Part shown: positions 19,242 through 29,738 of the stretch, piece by piece
Position numbering within the stretch: position 1 is the stretch's first letter
Layout of the letters: each line of letters opens with the position of its first letter
Assembly (NCBI GenBank): GCA_030704615.1
Contig: CM060732.1
Coordinates: forward strand, 992,001-1,056,000
Length of the DNA: 64,000 nt
Direction: 5' to 3'
Source of the DNA: Takakia lepidozioides
Taxonomy: Eukaryota > Streptophyta > Takakiopsida > Takakiales > Takakiaceae
Made by a program: the position numbers and the translations under genes
The notes under the pieces: model-generated
The model's input: the letters and a program-made list of their open reading frames with translations, nothing else
Told to the model about the DNA's origin: nothing
The model's database searches: none

Positions 19242-21057
19242 ACCAGATTGAGGAATGAGATTATATTGTCCCAGGTAGGGGATGGCACCCCAGTGTATCC
19301 TCTCTTTCGACTCTGCATCATCGAAAGCCAACCCTCATTAACAATTTTCATCTCTCCTGCTGAATCAGAACGGAAGGGTGTGGCTTGGCATCGAACACGC
19401 ACTGAAGAGTGCGGGTATATCTTCCAGCAGTAAAGTCCTGCCCACTCTCCATCTCCTTTTCATTCTCCTTCCCCTTGTCCTTTTCCTTCTCTTTGGACTT
19501 GTCTTTGTCCTTTGGCTTTGCTGGTGAGATGGCTATGACATCAACAGCCTTGTCTTTTGGTTTGCGGCCCGCCTTCTTTCCCTTCTGCGGCGTTCCCTGA
19601 GCATCAGGCTCCTTGGCAGCCAATGTTGCTATGTTTCGTTGATACTCTTCGTCAGTCAAAGGCGCCAGCATCTCAGCGTTATTGTTCAAGTATTTCATAT
19701 GCTGTTCTTGAAAGGTCGTGTGCTCAGGTGGGCAGTCAAGGTACCACCCACAGTCTCTGAAGTGAGAAGGACTCCAGTCCTTCAATATCCCTGCAGTATA
19801 CATGGTTGGATCGTTTGCAGGGTCCGACCACATGTCAAGATAGTCGGGAATTCCGCTCAGGTGATTTCCTTCCATAAGCACATATTTCGTGTACCTGAAA
19901 AAAGGAGATAAATCCCAACCCACAAAAGCGCTCAGTGATAAGATGCAAGTAGAACAGAATGAAAAAACATAGATTGAAATGGCTCTGAGAACTGCTCCAA
20001 GGACCTTTCAGGACCACACTACTGCTCCAGATATGAATGTCGTCAACGCCATTCAGAACATTCCATTCAATGATACTGTAAATACACCCTAATCCAGGTG
20101 AATGCAAATTATCGTTTAGGAATGACACAGACATAGAAGTGAATGTCGTCAACGACATTCACTAATGAAGCCAAATTATTACTTAAATGAAGCAAATCAC
20201 AGGATGGAAATCAAAAATCGAGTAAGGAACCCTCCAGGAAAACTCAATGCACATTCATAACGAACATATCACTGAGGACCTCACAACATCACTGTATGTG
20301 AATGGCGTCAACGCCATTCACAAAATACCAAAAGAAACCAATTACTTAGCTCCCAATCCATGTAAATTCAATTTGTCGCTGTTGAATAATACAGACACAG
20401 AGTGAATGTCGTCAACGACATTCACTTTGGATTTCTCATAACAGAGCTTATCAAGCCTCCAGATTCCAAAGAGGCAAAAACAATGCAGAACAACTGAATG
20501 TCTGCATTGACATTCAGCAAAATGAAGTGAGGAACCCTCACTGTAACCTCTATGGACATTACAAAAATTTACATAACTCTGAGGACCTCTCAACAACTCC
20601 GTATGTGAATGTCGTCAACGCCATTCAAGGACATTATCAATTCTAATCAGGGACAATATAATTGCACCCTTAGATCCTAACCAGGTGAATTCATATACTC
20701 GCTTAAGAATGACTCAGACAAAGAAGTGAATGTCGTCAACGACATTCAATCTGGATCTAAGATTGCAATCCATATGAAGCCACATTTTTTTCCCAAAAAA
20801 AACAGTAGAGTTTCAAGTATGACATTGCACCTGTACACTCGCATCATGGCCCACTCTCCTCCAACCTGACTGTCAAAGTCGTTGGACCGTAAAATGTTAC
20901 CATCTTTGGAGAACTCCCGGAAAAAACAGTATCTCCAGGTGAGACCTCTCCACTTCCTTATGTATGCCTCCAATGACATTTGGGGAGGGGAAACAATCGA
21001 AATGTTCAGGTCCTTCAAAGTCTGATCCAGCACAATGACGGCGCGCTTTTCGAGCTG
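19242..21057 (-). pseudogene. Copy A exons 5-6 with array-bearing intron: Lys/Glu-rich linker
   Basis: Exon 5 (21,057-20,832) encodes KRAVIVLDQTLKDLNISIVS, the WRGLTWRYCFFREFSKDGN segment and NDFDSQVGGEWAMMRVYR. A 930-bp intron with seven palindromes follows. Exon 6 (19,897-19,242) encodes YTKYVLMEGNHLSGIPDYLD and WYLDCPPEHTTFQEQ. It continues with a low-complexity run of Lys, Asp and Glu (KPKDKDKSKEKEKDKGKE), then FTAGRYTRTLQCVFDAKP and after a frameshift EMKIVNEGW and SPTWDNIISFLNLV. The linker is likely a disordered, nuclear-type charged spacer. Confidence 0.6.
20034..20748. repeat. Palindrome array, intron of the copy A ParB-methyltransferase gene
   Basis: Seven near-perfect palindromes of about 24 bp with core TGTCGTCAACGACA (variants GGCGTCAACGCC and TCTGCATTGACA). 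They start at 20,034, 20,139, 20,298, 20,402, 20,493, 20,605 and 20,726. Spacing is about 90-160 bp, and flanking sequence also repeats (for example GAATGACACAGACA before 20,139 and GAATGACTCAGACA before 20,726). The outer arms GTGAAT and ATTCAC are conserved while the centre varies symmetrically, which means compensatory change and implies selection on the palindrome or on a hairpin. Confidence 0.88.
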
Positions 21058-21139
21058 CAAATAGTATATTTGTCAGAATTGCAAATAAGATACTCATCAC
21101 ATACTTGAAGAGAAGAAAACAGCATGTTTGAATACACAC

Positions 21140-21854
21140 CTGACTCCAAAATGTAGCCTTGTGGAGCCAGTTATCAAACACCAAATCACTGATTCCTTCC
21201 CCACCTTTGTGCCAGGCTGTATGGTGCTCTTTGGGAACTGATTCAAGTCCTTTACTGTTTGATCTGAGTTCATATCTCCAGCCACCTTATTTTGTTTGTG
21301 GGTCGACCATCGATATGGCCAGCCGGTGCAATTTCTCCTGCTGCATCTCCGGATGCACATGCTTGTCATAGTGTGTTTTGATCTGCTGAAGGAACTCAGG
21401 ACCAAGTCCAGGATCTACTATTCTAAGCTGCTTTCCGAAGGCGGACATCAATTTGGTTCTTCGCATTTCAAACTCCTTCTTTATTGCAGCTTCCACACCC
21501 TTTGATGTCCTTAGTTCTTCTGGTGTAGTGCGGTAATATTCGGATTTTCCCTTCTCAGCTGCCTCTGCCAGTTCTTGCTGCATTGATTCAAGTAGTGATT
21601 AGCTCCGAAGGGACTACAAACATGTATTCGAAAAGTAAACAGAGTACAGACTCGGGCTTACCGCATACATGTACTCCAGAAACGCCTCTCGTGTCAAAGA
21701 ATACCAAGTGCCTGCAGCTCTTCCTGTTTCGCACTTCTTGATGATATTGGGTGGTAGTACTGTCCGAAAATCATCCAGCTTCATCAGACCAATCCTCTGA
21801 ATTCGGAATAGTGTGTGAACCAAGCTTGTTGTCACATGCGATTTCTCTGTCGAT
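21140..21854 (-). pseudogene. Copy A exons 3-4: conserved helical region after the ParB-like domain
   Basis: Exon 3 (21,854-21,662): STEKSHVTTSLVHTLFRIQR, then TWYSLTREAFLEYMYA. Exon 4 (21,583-21,140): GVEAAIKKEFEMRRTKLMSA, RIVDPGLGPEFLQQIKTHYD, MQQEKLHRLAISMVDPQTK and a frameshifted tail with KDLNQFPKSTIQPGTKV. This region is shared by copies B and C and is the best-conserved segment between them, which suggests a structural role between the ParB-like and methyltransferase-like domains. I recognise no named domain. Confidence 0.55.
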
Positions 21855-21950
21855 CTGCAAAAACATTGGAAACATTGCATTCCTTAACACTGTTTTTTGA
21901 GGATTAATAAGACACTACAAGGGAATGAAATCTCCTGGATGACTTACTTG

Positions 21951-22545
21951 TTCACGTCGTGCATAGCTGTAAGAAGCCTAGCGATGTCGTTTCCAGGATC
22001 CAAAACCATTGCCTCCACAGCAACATGCTTGTCTTTGTCTTTCGAATGGTGTTTCTGAATGTATCCCATCCATGCCAGCAATCGGTGGTTGCCGTCCCAG
22101 ACGTAGAACATGTGGTTGCAGAATTGCTGGTGTTTCTTTCCCATCATGAGGCCCAGCTCGAACTCCTCATTGGCATCTTTCCAGCACTCATCCCAGTTAT
22201 CACTGATCTCTGGAGACACTAATGTGCTTTTCCCATTTATATCCGTCAGTGACACATAAAAAACTTGTGCACCAAGTCTATATCCATGCACAAAATCACT
22301 CTCCAATTTTGTTATGTCATGGGAAAGAGGTGGACGCACAACAGGCATTGATATCATCCGGCACAGAGGTATGTCCACGCCCTCCATACGAGCATGTCCC
22401 TTATAACCTCCTGAGAGTTTACCTTCTGGAATGACATGAGTTCTTTCACCTTGTCAAGGTAGTGCACTTCGGATTCATCTGCTTTCCCCTCTGATCCTGT
22501 AGGCTTCGACCTCACAGTTTTCTGCACGATGCCATTCAGTTCTGA
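21951..22545 (-). pseudogene. Copy A exon 2: ParB/Srx-like domain
   Basis: Encodes the helical lead SELNGIVQKTVRSKP to VKELMSFQ, then after one frameshift near 22,390 the core: VDIPLCRMISMPVVRPPLSH, YRLGAQVFYVSLTD, and the key motif FYVWDGNHRLLAWMGYI, ending VEAMVLDPGND and LLTAMHDVNK. The DGNHR-LLAW motif matches the conserved G-x-x-R helix of the ParB N-terminal/sulfiredoxin fold, whose members bind nucleotide (CTP in bacterial ParB) and in some lineages act as nucleases or modification partners. Length, about 140 residues, fits the family. Copy B (40,835-40,433) and copy C show the same motif, so it is under shared descent rather than chance. The function here is inference. Confidence 0.62.
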
Positions 22546-22563
22546 CTGAGTGATTTGCAAATA

Positions 22564-22875
22564 GTGAATGGCGGTAACGACCATCACTCTGTCTCAAGGA
22601 AACTCACCATGAATGGTGTGAAAGAATTCAGCACAATCTACACAAGCAAAGCTGAGACTGCCGTATTCAAAACAAAAGCGAGAGCGATAGCGAACGGCGT
22701 TAACGACAATCACAAAAGATAACGACCTGCCGGATCGGTGTTGTGTAATGACATACATGTGCAACTGATTGGCGGCAACGACATTCAGTGTAGTTTATAA
22801 GTGCAGACTCTCTCTTCAAACACATAGGTACATAAATCTCATGAGGAGAATCGAATGGCGTTAACGACGCTCGCA
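22564..22875. repeat. Palindrome cluster upstream of the copy A ParB exon
   Basis: Four related palindromes at 22,564-22,587, 22,690-22,713, 22,765-22,788 and 22,851-22,875, with cores GGCGGTAACGACC, GGCGTTAACGAC, GGCGGCAACGAC and GGCGTTAACGAC. They are less perfect than those at 20 kb and lie in the first intron. Confidence 0.75.
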
Positions 22876-23379
22876 ATTCAGTAGTTCCTGCTAAAGAAGG
22901 GAAGAGGAAGGACTCCTTGAAAGGCAATCAGACAGACTGTATGATCTGAAGAATGACTACCGATACTCATTGTGCAAACCCTAGAGGAGTAGAAAGCAAA
23001 TCACCCGGTAGCGGTCTGGGACATTCCACTCAATCTCTACGCATATCTTCAACAATGAAATGTAAGTTAGATAAAACTTACTGGCACCTTCTTAGGTTTT
23101 GAAATTGATCCCCTTCTGCAGCTTTCCTCTTCCCTCTCACATCTGCTGGAATTTCTGTCTGCGCTAGGGTTTCTTGACCTTCTTCTCCCGTTTCGGCGTT
23201 CCGCGTGCTTCCACCTCCTTCAGTGTCCCTGCGAATCATCTCTGCCTCCACAGCTGGCGCACTCTTATCGCCGACTGTGTCACAGCCGCTGCCTCAGTCT
23301 CCGTCTGCTCTTGTGAATCAGTCTCCGCGTTCACCTGCTGCCTTGGCCCTGTGTTCTCCAACAAACGACGCCTCGTCAT

Positions 23380-24224
23380 TTTCTCTCTTGCTCTGCGTCT
23401 CTCTCTAAGGGAAGTAAAATAAAGAGACTTTCTTCTCTTTCGTATTCTAGAAGGAACCCTCTCCAGCTTGACTACCACTCTCCCTCTAAGCGCGAAAAGT
23501 AGAAAAACGCAGTGACTCCCGATTTCTTGCGGGATTGCCTGCGTTCTTGCGTGTCTCTAGAAGCATCGGATTCCCTCCGCGTGACCGTTACACATAGTCG
23601 TTCCCTTATTAGTGCACATGCCAGCAATTGGTGTACAGCTGTTCGTATTCAGTTATGGATGTCTGACGTGTGTCGCCCAAAAAAACGGCGTGTTCTTTAT
23701 TAGAACGGTTTCAATATTTAAAAATAACAGCGAATCCCAGAAATTTGGCGCAGTCTTACACAAATAAATGTAAATGAACGAGAGTTTGATGACAAATTTG
23801 GAATATCATACACGGTCATCCTTGTTAGCCAAACCCCACATTCGTTTCACATTTGGAACTTTCCAGGTGCGCATGATCATTGGTAGTAGTATATAGATAC
23901 ATTTACTTAATCTGCAATCCCATTCTCAGATCCTGTGGCATGCTTCCAGGAAGTCGGCTTTGTTATTGGGTTTATTGATGAGGTTCTGATTAACGGTTTA
24001 ACAGCTGCCGACACTGCCCTAGGGATACTCTGACCACTGGGCCCACAAGAAAAGTAATTAAAATGGACGGCTGCATATCTGGAAAGAATAACAATATGCA
24101 CAGTCGTTATCTGAGCTTCCTCCGCCATATTCTGCTCATTCTTCAACTGTGTTCTGGAGACATCAGTAAACCGATTTACACTAGATCTGCGATAGCAAGG
24201 TACAAACGTACGCGAGGAAGGAAG
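23380..24224. promoter_or_regulatory. Divergent promoter region of copy A
   Basis: About 840 bp between the start codons of the minus ParB-methyltransferase gene and the plus transposase gene. It should hold both promoters. The minus-gene side (23,400-23,480) shares AAGGAACCCTCTCCAGCTTG with copy B (near 42,313). No clear TATA box can be assigned. Confidence 0.5.
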
Positions 24225-27200
24225 ATGGCTTCCTCTGAAGCGGAGTTCTTCTCTGACGACAAACCAGTGCCGTTCTCCCAGGAAGTCCTTGACAATGGAT
24301 TTGCAATTGTTCTGGAACATGTCTTGGCTACCCGTTTTCAGCTGCAGAATGGCTCCATCTTTTTGGAGAAAGAGGTGTACGATCTTAAAGGGAAGTTGGT
24401 GAAATATTCTTTCCAAAACCGTGATGAGACGGCTCATATCAGCCAGTGGAGAGTGCGTCCTGGTCGATACAGAGTACTTGGAGAGCCTCGGCGAAAGTCC
24501 CTTGGGTCATATGTGACGCCCGGGACTGCTGCTTCGGTCGTTGAAGACAAGAGGGAGGTGGTGGTGAAAAAAACAGACGTCCTCCACTCCAATCGTTGAG
24601 CTTTCGGATTCTTCCGATGATGACATAAGTGAAATTCCAAATCCAGTCCTTCCTACTGTGGTTGGAGAAGCTGATGAAGAAGAGATTTGTAGTGTCATTC
24701 CAAAATTGCGGGCGATGGAGGAATGGCTGGATTCAAAAGTGAGTTGCGGGGAATTGATTGGGAATCTTTGAAGCAGGTGCCTGTGAAGTTCTTGCCGGAG
24801 ACTTTTGATGGCGATATCCTATTCGAGCTGCCTCCTCCTCCGCGAGTTGGAGGTGTAACAATCATGATGCATGGAATGGACAAGAACACGACGGGCCCGT
24901 GGTGCAGAACAAAAATCCAATATTCAGAATGATGACAAGCTTGTTTTCAGGAGGACAGTTTGCAATGGACACCTTAGGTGTGATATTTGAATTGCAGACA
25001 CTTTCTTCAGTCTGGGGTTCATAATCAAAGCGAATGGGAGGGTCTGGCGGAAAATCCATTTCAGCCTGGGACTGCCCCTCCACCGGCAAACACTTTCGTC
25101 TGCAAATTCTGCAAACTTGTGCCATCCTGCTTGGCGCTCTGCGGAGCAAGAATGTACTATGTTGTCCACCGTTTGAATACAATGACGAGAGCTTGTGTGC
25201 ATTTTGGATTCCATAACCATCCTGTCTCGAAGGGGGATTACAGGGAGAGTGTTGAGACAGTATCGAGCGTCGAGTAAGGCAAAAGCAGTCCTTCTTGGAA
25301 AGCCATATTTTGAGTGAAGGAGATTCTGTGGGGACTAAACTTGACGGTGCAGCATTGGACCTGGTCATGGATCATTTCTCCACTTTAAGTTCACCTAACA
25401 TCGGCATCAGATCAATGCATTGAGAATGGGCTCTGGGATCAGAGGCTACATAGACAATATTTTGGAATTGAAACGAGTGAGCAAGTACGATTACATCCAG
25501 GACAATGTATTCCCAGGTCAAGGTGCCATCAAAGTTTTTCTTTTCAAAATGTCGACTGTTGGGGAGGGCAGTGGGGTTAGCCTCGTGAAGCGGATGCAGA
25601 AGACTGGGGACTTGCAGAACTGTTTTCTTATGTTTGATCATGTGAAACGAGTGAAGGATTGGACGACAATGGCTTGTCATGTCTACGATCCAGTGTACCA
25701 ACGAGTTATGACAATTGCAGTTTGTGACATGCAATCCGAGGATACGGAATCCCAGAAGCTCATGTGGAATTCCCTGATACGTGTCATGGGCTGCCATGGC
25801 TGCCATCTCCAAATTTCGCAGGTTTCATGGCGGATAGTGCTCAAGCAAATTTCAATGCTGTTCGTATTGTCTTCGGATCGGGCGACCCAAAAGTGCCTAT
25901 GCCAGGAAGAGAGCGTACATGTCTATTCCATTGGACACAATCTCTGGAAAAACATACAAAGTCGGACATCAAACCAGAGATGCAGACTCAGCACCGTAAA
26001 TTGTGCAAAGAGTACAAAGATGCTAGAACAATGAAGGAGGCGGACACTTTGTTCCAGACAATTCGTGCCTGGTGGTTCTCTTCTGGAGCTGCATCACTTG
26101 AGAGTATGAGAGCATTGGAAGATTGGCTGGCGTTTTGGCACTTCCGGTATAGACAGTGGGGAGCAGCCATGACAATGGTACGAGGCTTCTATTTCATGCT
26201 TTATTCATACATTTGCTTTCCATTTTTTTGACTCATTGCTTTCTTTATGTTGTTTCCTGTGCACTGTTTCTGAAGTGTGGTTATCCTCTTTGCAGAACAT
26301 GTCCATTGAGGAAATGGCGGACATGCCATCTTGCAATTTGGCAGAAACTGTGCACAACGCATGGTTGCAGCAGTCTGGGAAACGAGGTCGGGATTTGTAT
26401 GTGGCAACAACAGATGATTTGATACGTGCCTTGCAACAACAAACCCGATACCGTGATTTCTTACGAGGTGGGGTTGGTGGCAAGGGTCCGGACAAATGGA
26501 GTTGATGTTGCGTGCTGCAAACAGATCTGGGGATCCAATCAAGATAGCACGGGCGGTGAGCATGTATGCCCAGGGAACGCCACTTGTTTCTAGAGTTCCA
26601 CATCTTGAAGGGGAGGAGAGATTCGGCTCCTGTAAGAGGAAATTGAACACTCCACCTGGTTCGGATTCAGATTCCCACAGGCAGACCGTGATAACTTCTC
26701 GAAGCCCTTGAAGGCCTCATGTTCCCCTGCATGACAGCCTCCATGTCCGGGAACTCCATTGTGGAGGAACCTCCAACACGACGGCAAGCTCCAGCATCAA
26801 ACAGTGCCACTGAAATGGTGCAGGAGAGAAACAACCCCCTTGATGTGCTTGAGTCCGCATGCCCCGACCACGTTTGGCACATAGAACGCACAAGTGTAGG
26901 GTCTCGTGTGAAATGTACAGCGATCAGGGCAAACTAATTTCGAGAAGTGCACTTCATCTATATCCAGAGGTGGTGCCCGAACTCCTGCTCCGACTTTCAC
27001 GGGCTTGATGCGTCCATACGGTCAACCAGAAGCCAAGAACCACAAGTTCTGGTTCTGCGCAAATGATTGTGCCAGATGTGTGCATGGAACTGTGCGTCCT
27101 TCCGTAGTGATGAAGCCAACTCCTCCAACCGTTTGGCCCGTGAAGGTGGGAACACATCTCAGCTTTCAGGAGATTGAAATGCTGGAGGAGGCAGGTTTTT

Positions 27201-27612
27201 CCCTTGCGAGACAACCCCAACTCCATGCATGTGCTACTACTTCTGCGTCCTCCGGGTCCCCCCGGCAAATCCTGACTTGTGGCCAACCAAACGAGATGGA
27301 AAGCTCGTTCGGCGTTTCCCTCCAACCGCTGAACACTTTGGCAAAGTGGAGTCCGCAAGAATGTTCCAAGCTCGTGTTGGAAGCACCACGGAAGTACCCG
27401 ATCCAGGATATGGTCGGGTATTCACAATCATCACTTCCACATCTGCTGTTCATGACAGGACCTACGACATCACGGTTTCCAATTTCCCCAATTGCACATG
27501 TCCTGATTTTGTGAATATGCTATCAACCAGTTTGGGCAAGAGAGGTAAATTCATACCCTGCAAACATTTGTATTTCATATTTGAGGAGGATGGTTTGCGA
27601 TCCCAAATGTGA
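24225..27612 (+). pseudogene. Copy A MULE-like transposase with SWIM zinc finger
   Basis: Transposase-like gene in several frames. Start at 24,225 (MASSEAEFFSDDKPVPFS), a start shared with copies B and C. Order: an N-terminal domain; FDGDILFELPPPP; a Cys/His-rich DNA-binding-type region, CKFCKLVPSC ... RACVHFGFHNHP; then the DDE-like core with the first Asp probably in LMFDHVKRVKDW, the second in FAGFMADSAQANFNAVRI, then CLFHWTQSLEKHTK. An intron lies at 26,176-26,295. Then MSIEEMADMPSCNLAETVHN, a Cys-containing RPYGQPEAKNHKFWFCAND segment, and a C-terminal SWIM finger, CTCPDF ... GKFIPCKHLYFIF. A DDE core with a SWIM finger is typical of MULE/FAR1-like transposases. Frameshifts near 24,590, 24,920, 25,270 and later inactivate it. 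Confidence 0.72.
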
Positions 27613-28130
27613 CAACTTCATTCACCAGGCCACTATGAGTTTCAACGAGGTCGATACTCTTTTGCAGCGGGATACAAACACATGGGTAGCATGAACTATG
27701 TAATGTGGTATGTGAATGACCATGATTTGAAATGGTAATTCACATCAATTCGTCGGCTGTGCAATGATATGGCCTCCAACTATATGGAGTGATCTCTGAG
27801 TGACAACTTTTAGGTAGTGCACATTTGTCATTGCACCGTTCGAAGTCTACATGTCTTGCTGTCGCTATGCACTACAATAATCTTTTGAAGATGATCCTAA
27901 CTCTCGTTGTTATTTGAGGAGGGAGGAAGGTCTTCCCGTGGCAGCCTTTATGGCGCACACTTTGTGAGGATATTTTGTCGTCCTCGTAATTGTAAAAGTG
28001 AAACAAGCATTTGTAATTGTACAATGTTGGATGCTGCAATTGTAGGCCTCAATGCTCGTCTTGATTCTATTTAGGCAAGATTCCCTGCATTAATTCCACG
28101 GTCATAGGACCATCCACGGTTATAGGCGGC
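27613..28130. other. 3' region of copy A
   Basis: Non-coding. It contains a hairpin-like pair (GTGAATGACC near 27,711 and GGTAATTCAC near 27,735) and the sequence CCACGGTCATAGGACC near 28,098. The latter is shared with copy B (about 47,163) and, in a TTATAGG form, with copy C (36,841), so it marks the conserved 3' end of the family. Confidence 0.55.
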
Positions 28131-28294
28131 GCATGTTAATGGTGACGTGGCAGATGACGGACAGTGCCATGTCATCATTTACCGCCACATCAGCATGCTG
28201 ACATGACGCTCACGCCACGTCACTCCTGCGTGAGCGTATGCTCGCGCGCTCACGCGCAACGCTCACGCCCAACGCTCACGCCATTGCGTCGTTG
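28130..28294. repeat. Right terminal inverted repeat and GTGAGCG-rich subterminus of copy A
   Basis: Ends in CGCCATTGCGTCGTTG. Repeated CGCTCACGC, GCGTGAGCG and CCACGTCA motifs mirror the left end. The same terminal sequence closes copy B at 47,361-47,381. Confidence 0.78.
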
Positions 28295-28303
28295 CACCGT
28301 GTA
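28295..28303. repeat. Right 9-bp target duplication of copy A
   Basis: CACCGTGTA; on the minus strand it encodes part of HYTV of the copy C ParB-like domain. Confidence 0.85.
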
Positions 28304-29563
28304 ATGCCAACTGATATCTTGCGGATGCATTTCAGCAATGTACTCTGTCCAGGCAAGCATCCTGTGGTTCCCGTCCCAAACGAAGAACATCTTTCCTTCC
28401 ATGTGTGCGAATGTGGGATTAGTCTTCAGATAGGCTTCAAACTCGGCATTAACAGTGTGCCAGTGGGGGCCCCAATTCTGAAGCTCCTCTGCAGTGGGGC
28501 CCCTTGTGACACCCTGGTCATTCTCAATGGAAACGTAGAATGCTGCCGACCCCCGTCTGTACCCTTCTCTGAGCTTCAGTCGATCGATATCCCCTGGCAG
28601 TGCTTGCCTTACAACTGGAAGGCTTACCATGCGACACAAAGGAACTTTGAGGTTCTCCGGATACACCATGGAGCCCAAAACGCGGCCTATGTTGCTATGA
28701 GTCTCTGCCAGGAACCTGTTTGCTGCTATGTTCATGTCTCGTGCGCTCATGAGCATACCCGCCACCAATTTCTTACTTCTATCACCTCTGTCACTTCCCT
28801 CACCCCTGTCACCAGCCTGTCTACTGTCTTGGAGGTTTTGCTCCTCCGCAAGCTCCAGCAGGTTCTGATCGTCGCCAAGTCGTACCACGTTATCGTCCTC
28901 TCCTTCTGTCAGCTGAATGGGCAGCCCTTCTGCAGATCCGACTCCCACATCTCCAGCGGCCTCCACCGCATCCGTGTTTTCTGAAATTGACTGCAAACCC
29001 AATATCTCCGCTTCCAGTCTCCCTAGGGGTTTTACTGGCGAATCCATGGGCTCCTTCTGCTTCCTCGGCTTCCGAACTCTAGGTGGGCTTTTCTGAGGCG
29101 ATATCTGAGGTGTTGAATGAGGACTCGCCTGCCTCGATGCACTTCCACCTTGCGAGCGCATCACCCGGGCAGGAGTATCCAAAGTTGACTGTGTTGCCTC
29201 GCCCCCCTGCGATCCCTCCCCAGATCCCATGTCAAACAAACAGGAAAACATGAGACACTGCACGCAAAAAAAAGGTGTAAAAGGAATATTGCGTATGGAG
29301 TGCTTCACATCCGCGAAGCACGAATCTCTCACTGGTGGGCGATCTGAGTCTCCGGATAACAAGGTCTGCATTTCATGCATGAGACGAAGCTTAAGTCGTA
29401 TCGTCGGCGGCTTCCCAAAATCCCGTGTCCTCCTTCTCTTTGCCGGAGTCGCCTGACCTTCCACAAACTCTATGCTACCACTATGCCGCATAAGGAGAGG
29501 AACACAGGAGAATGTCACTGCAGAAGGGCAAGGAGCGAGAGAGCGAAGCGGTGGAACATGCAA
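28295..29563 (-). pseudogene. Copy C ParB-methyltransferase gene, 5' part (ParB-like domain)
   Basis: A long open frame; likely starts are 29,563, 29,488 (MRHSGSIEFVEG) or 29,230 (MGSGEGSQGGEA), and I cannot choose between them. It has an Arg/Lys-rich N-terminus with KRRRTRD and RVRKPRKQKEP (nuclear-type signals), an acidic middle, then the ParB-like domain: NLKVPLCRMVSLPVVRQALP, YRRGSAAFYVSIENDQG and FFVWDGNHRMLAWTEYIAEM. The frame runs into copy A at 28,294, whose terminus supplies a spurious tail. The true continuation is at 17,013 and below. This is the only copy in which the ParB half up to the insertion is open in one frame. Confidence 0.72.
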
Positions 29564-29738
29564 CCACTATGCACGAGCAGATGCGTAAGCAGCCACGTCT
29601 CCCGAAGCGTTGCCACCGTCCACCACTTTCTGCCGTATGGGTGATGAAGAGATTGTGACCCCTGACACGTTCGCACGGATGAAGTCGACTGGAACACGAC
29701 GCGCGTGCAGTTCCAGCCACCAGTACAAGACGGTTTAT

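Larger units (their letters stand above)
17704..23379 (-). pseudogene. Copy A ParB-like/methyltransferase-like fusion gene (about 10 exons)
   Basis: Multi-exon gene whose product joins, in order: a basic Gln/Glu-rich N-terminus; a ParB/Srx-like domain; a helical region; a Lys/Glu/Asp linker; a Rossmann-type SAM methyltransferase-like domain; and an acidic C-terminal tail. Exon spans seen (minus): 23,379-23,082; 22,545-21,951; 21,854-21,662; 21,583-21,140; 21,057-20,832; 19,897-19,242; 19,135-18,798; 18,602-18,320; 18,200-18,041; 17,949-17,704. Donors mostly read GTAAG or GTGAG. Frameshifts are visible in exons 1, 2, 4, 6 and 7 by comparison with copy B. The ParB-plus-DNA-methylase pairing is familiar in phage and bacterial proteins; here it is intron-rich and sits within a DNA transposon. 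Activity is unknown. Confidence 0.7.
17014..28294. mobile_element. Copy A: ParB-methyltransferase/MULE-like DNA transposon with exact ends
   Basis: An 11,281-bp element inserted in the ParB-like exon of copy C. The 9-bp flanks CACCATGTA (17,005-17,013) and CACCGTGTA (28,295-28,303) form a target duplication of MULE size. Removing the element and one flank rejoins copy C in frame (SWHYTV then DCIVVKVDV), and the joined protein aligns along its length with the paralogue. The imperfect terminal inverted repeats of about 21 bp both end in GGCGTGAGC. The minus gene (23,379-17,704) is the ParB-methyltransferase; the plus gene (24,225-27,612) is the transposase. Both carry frameshifts. Confidence 0.88.
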
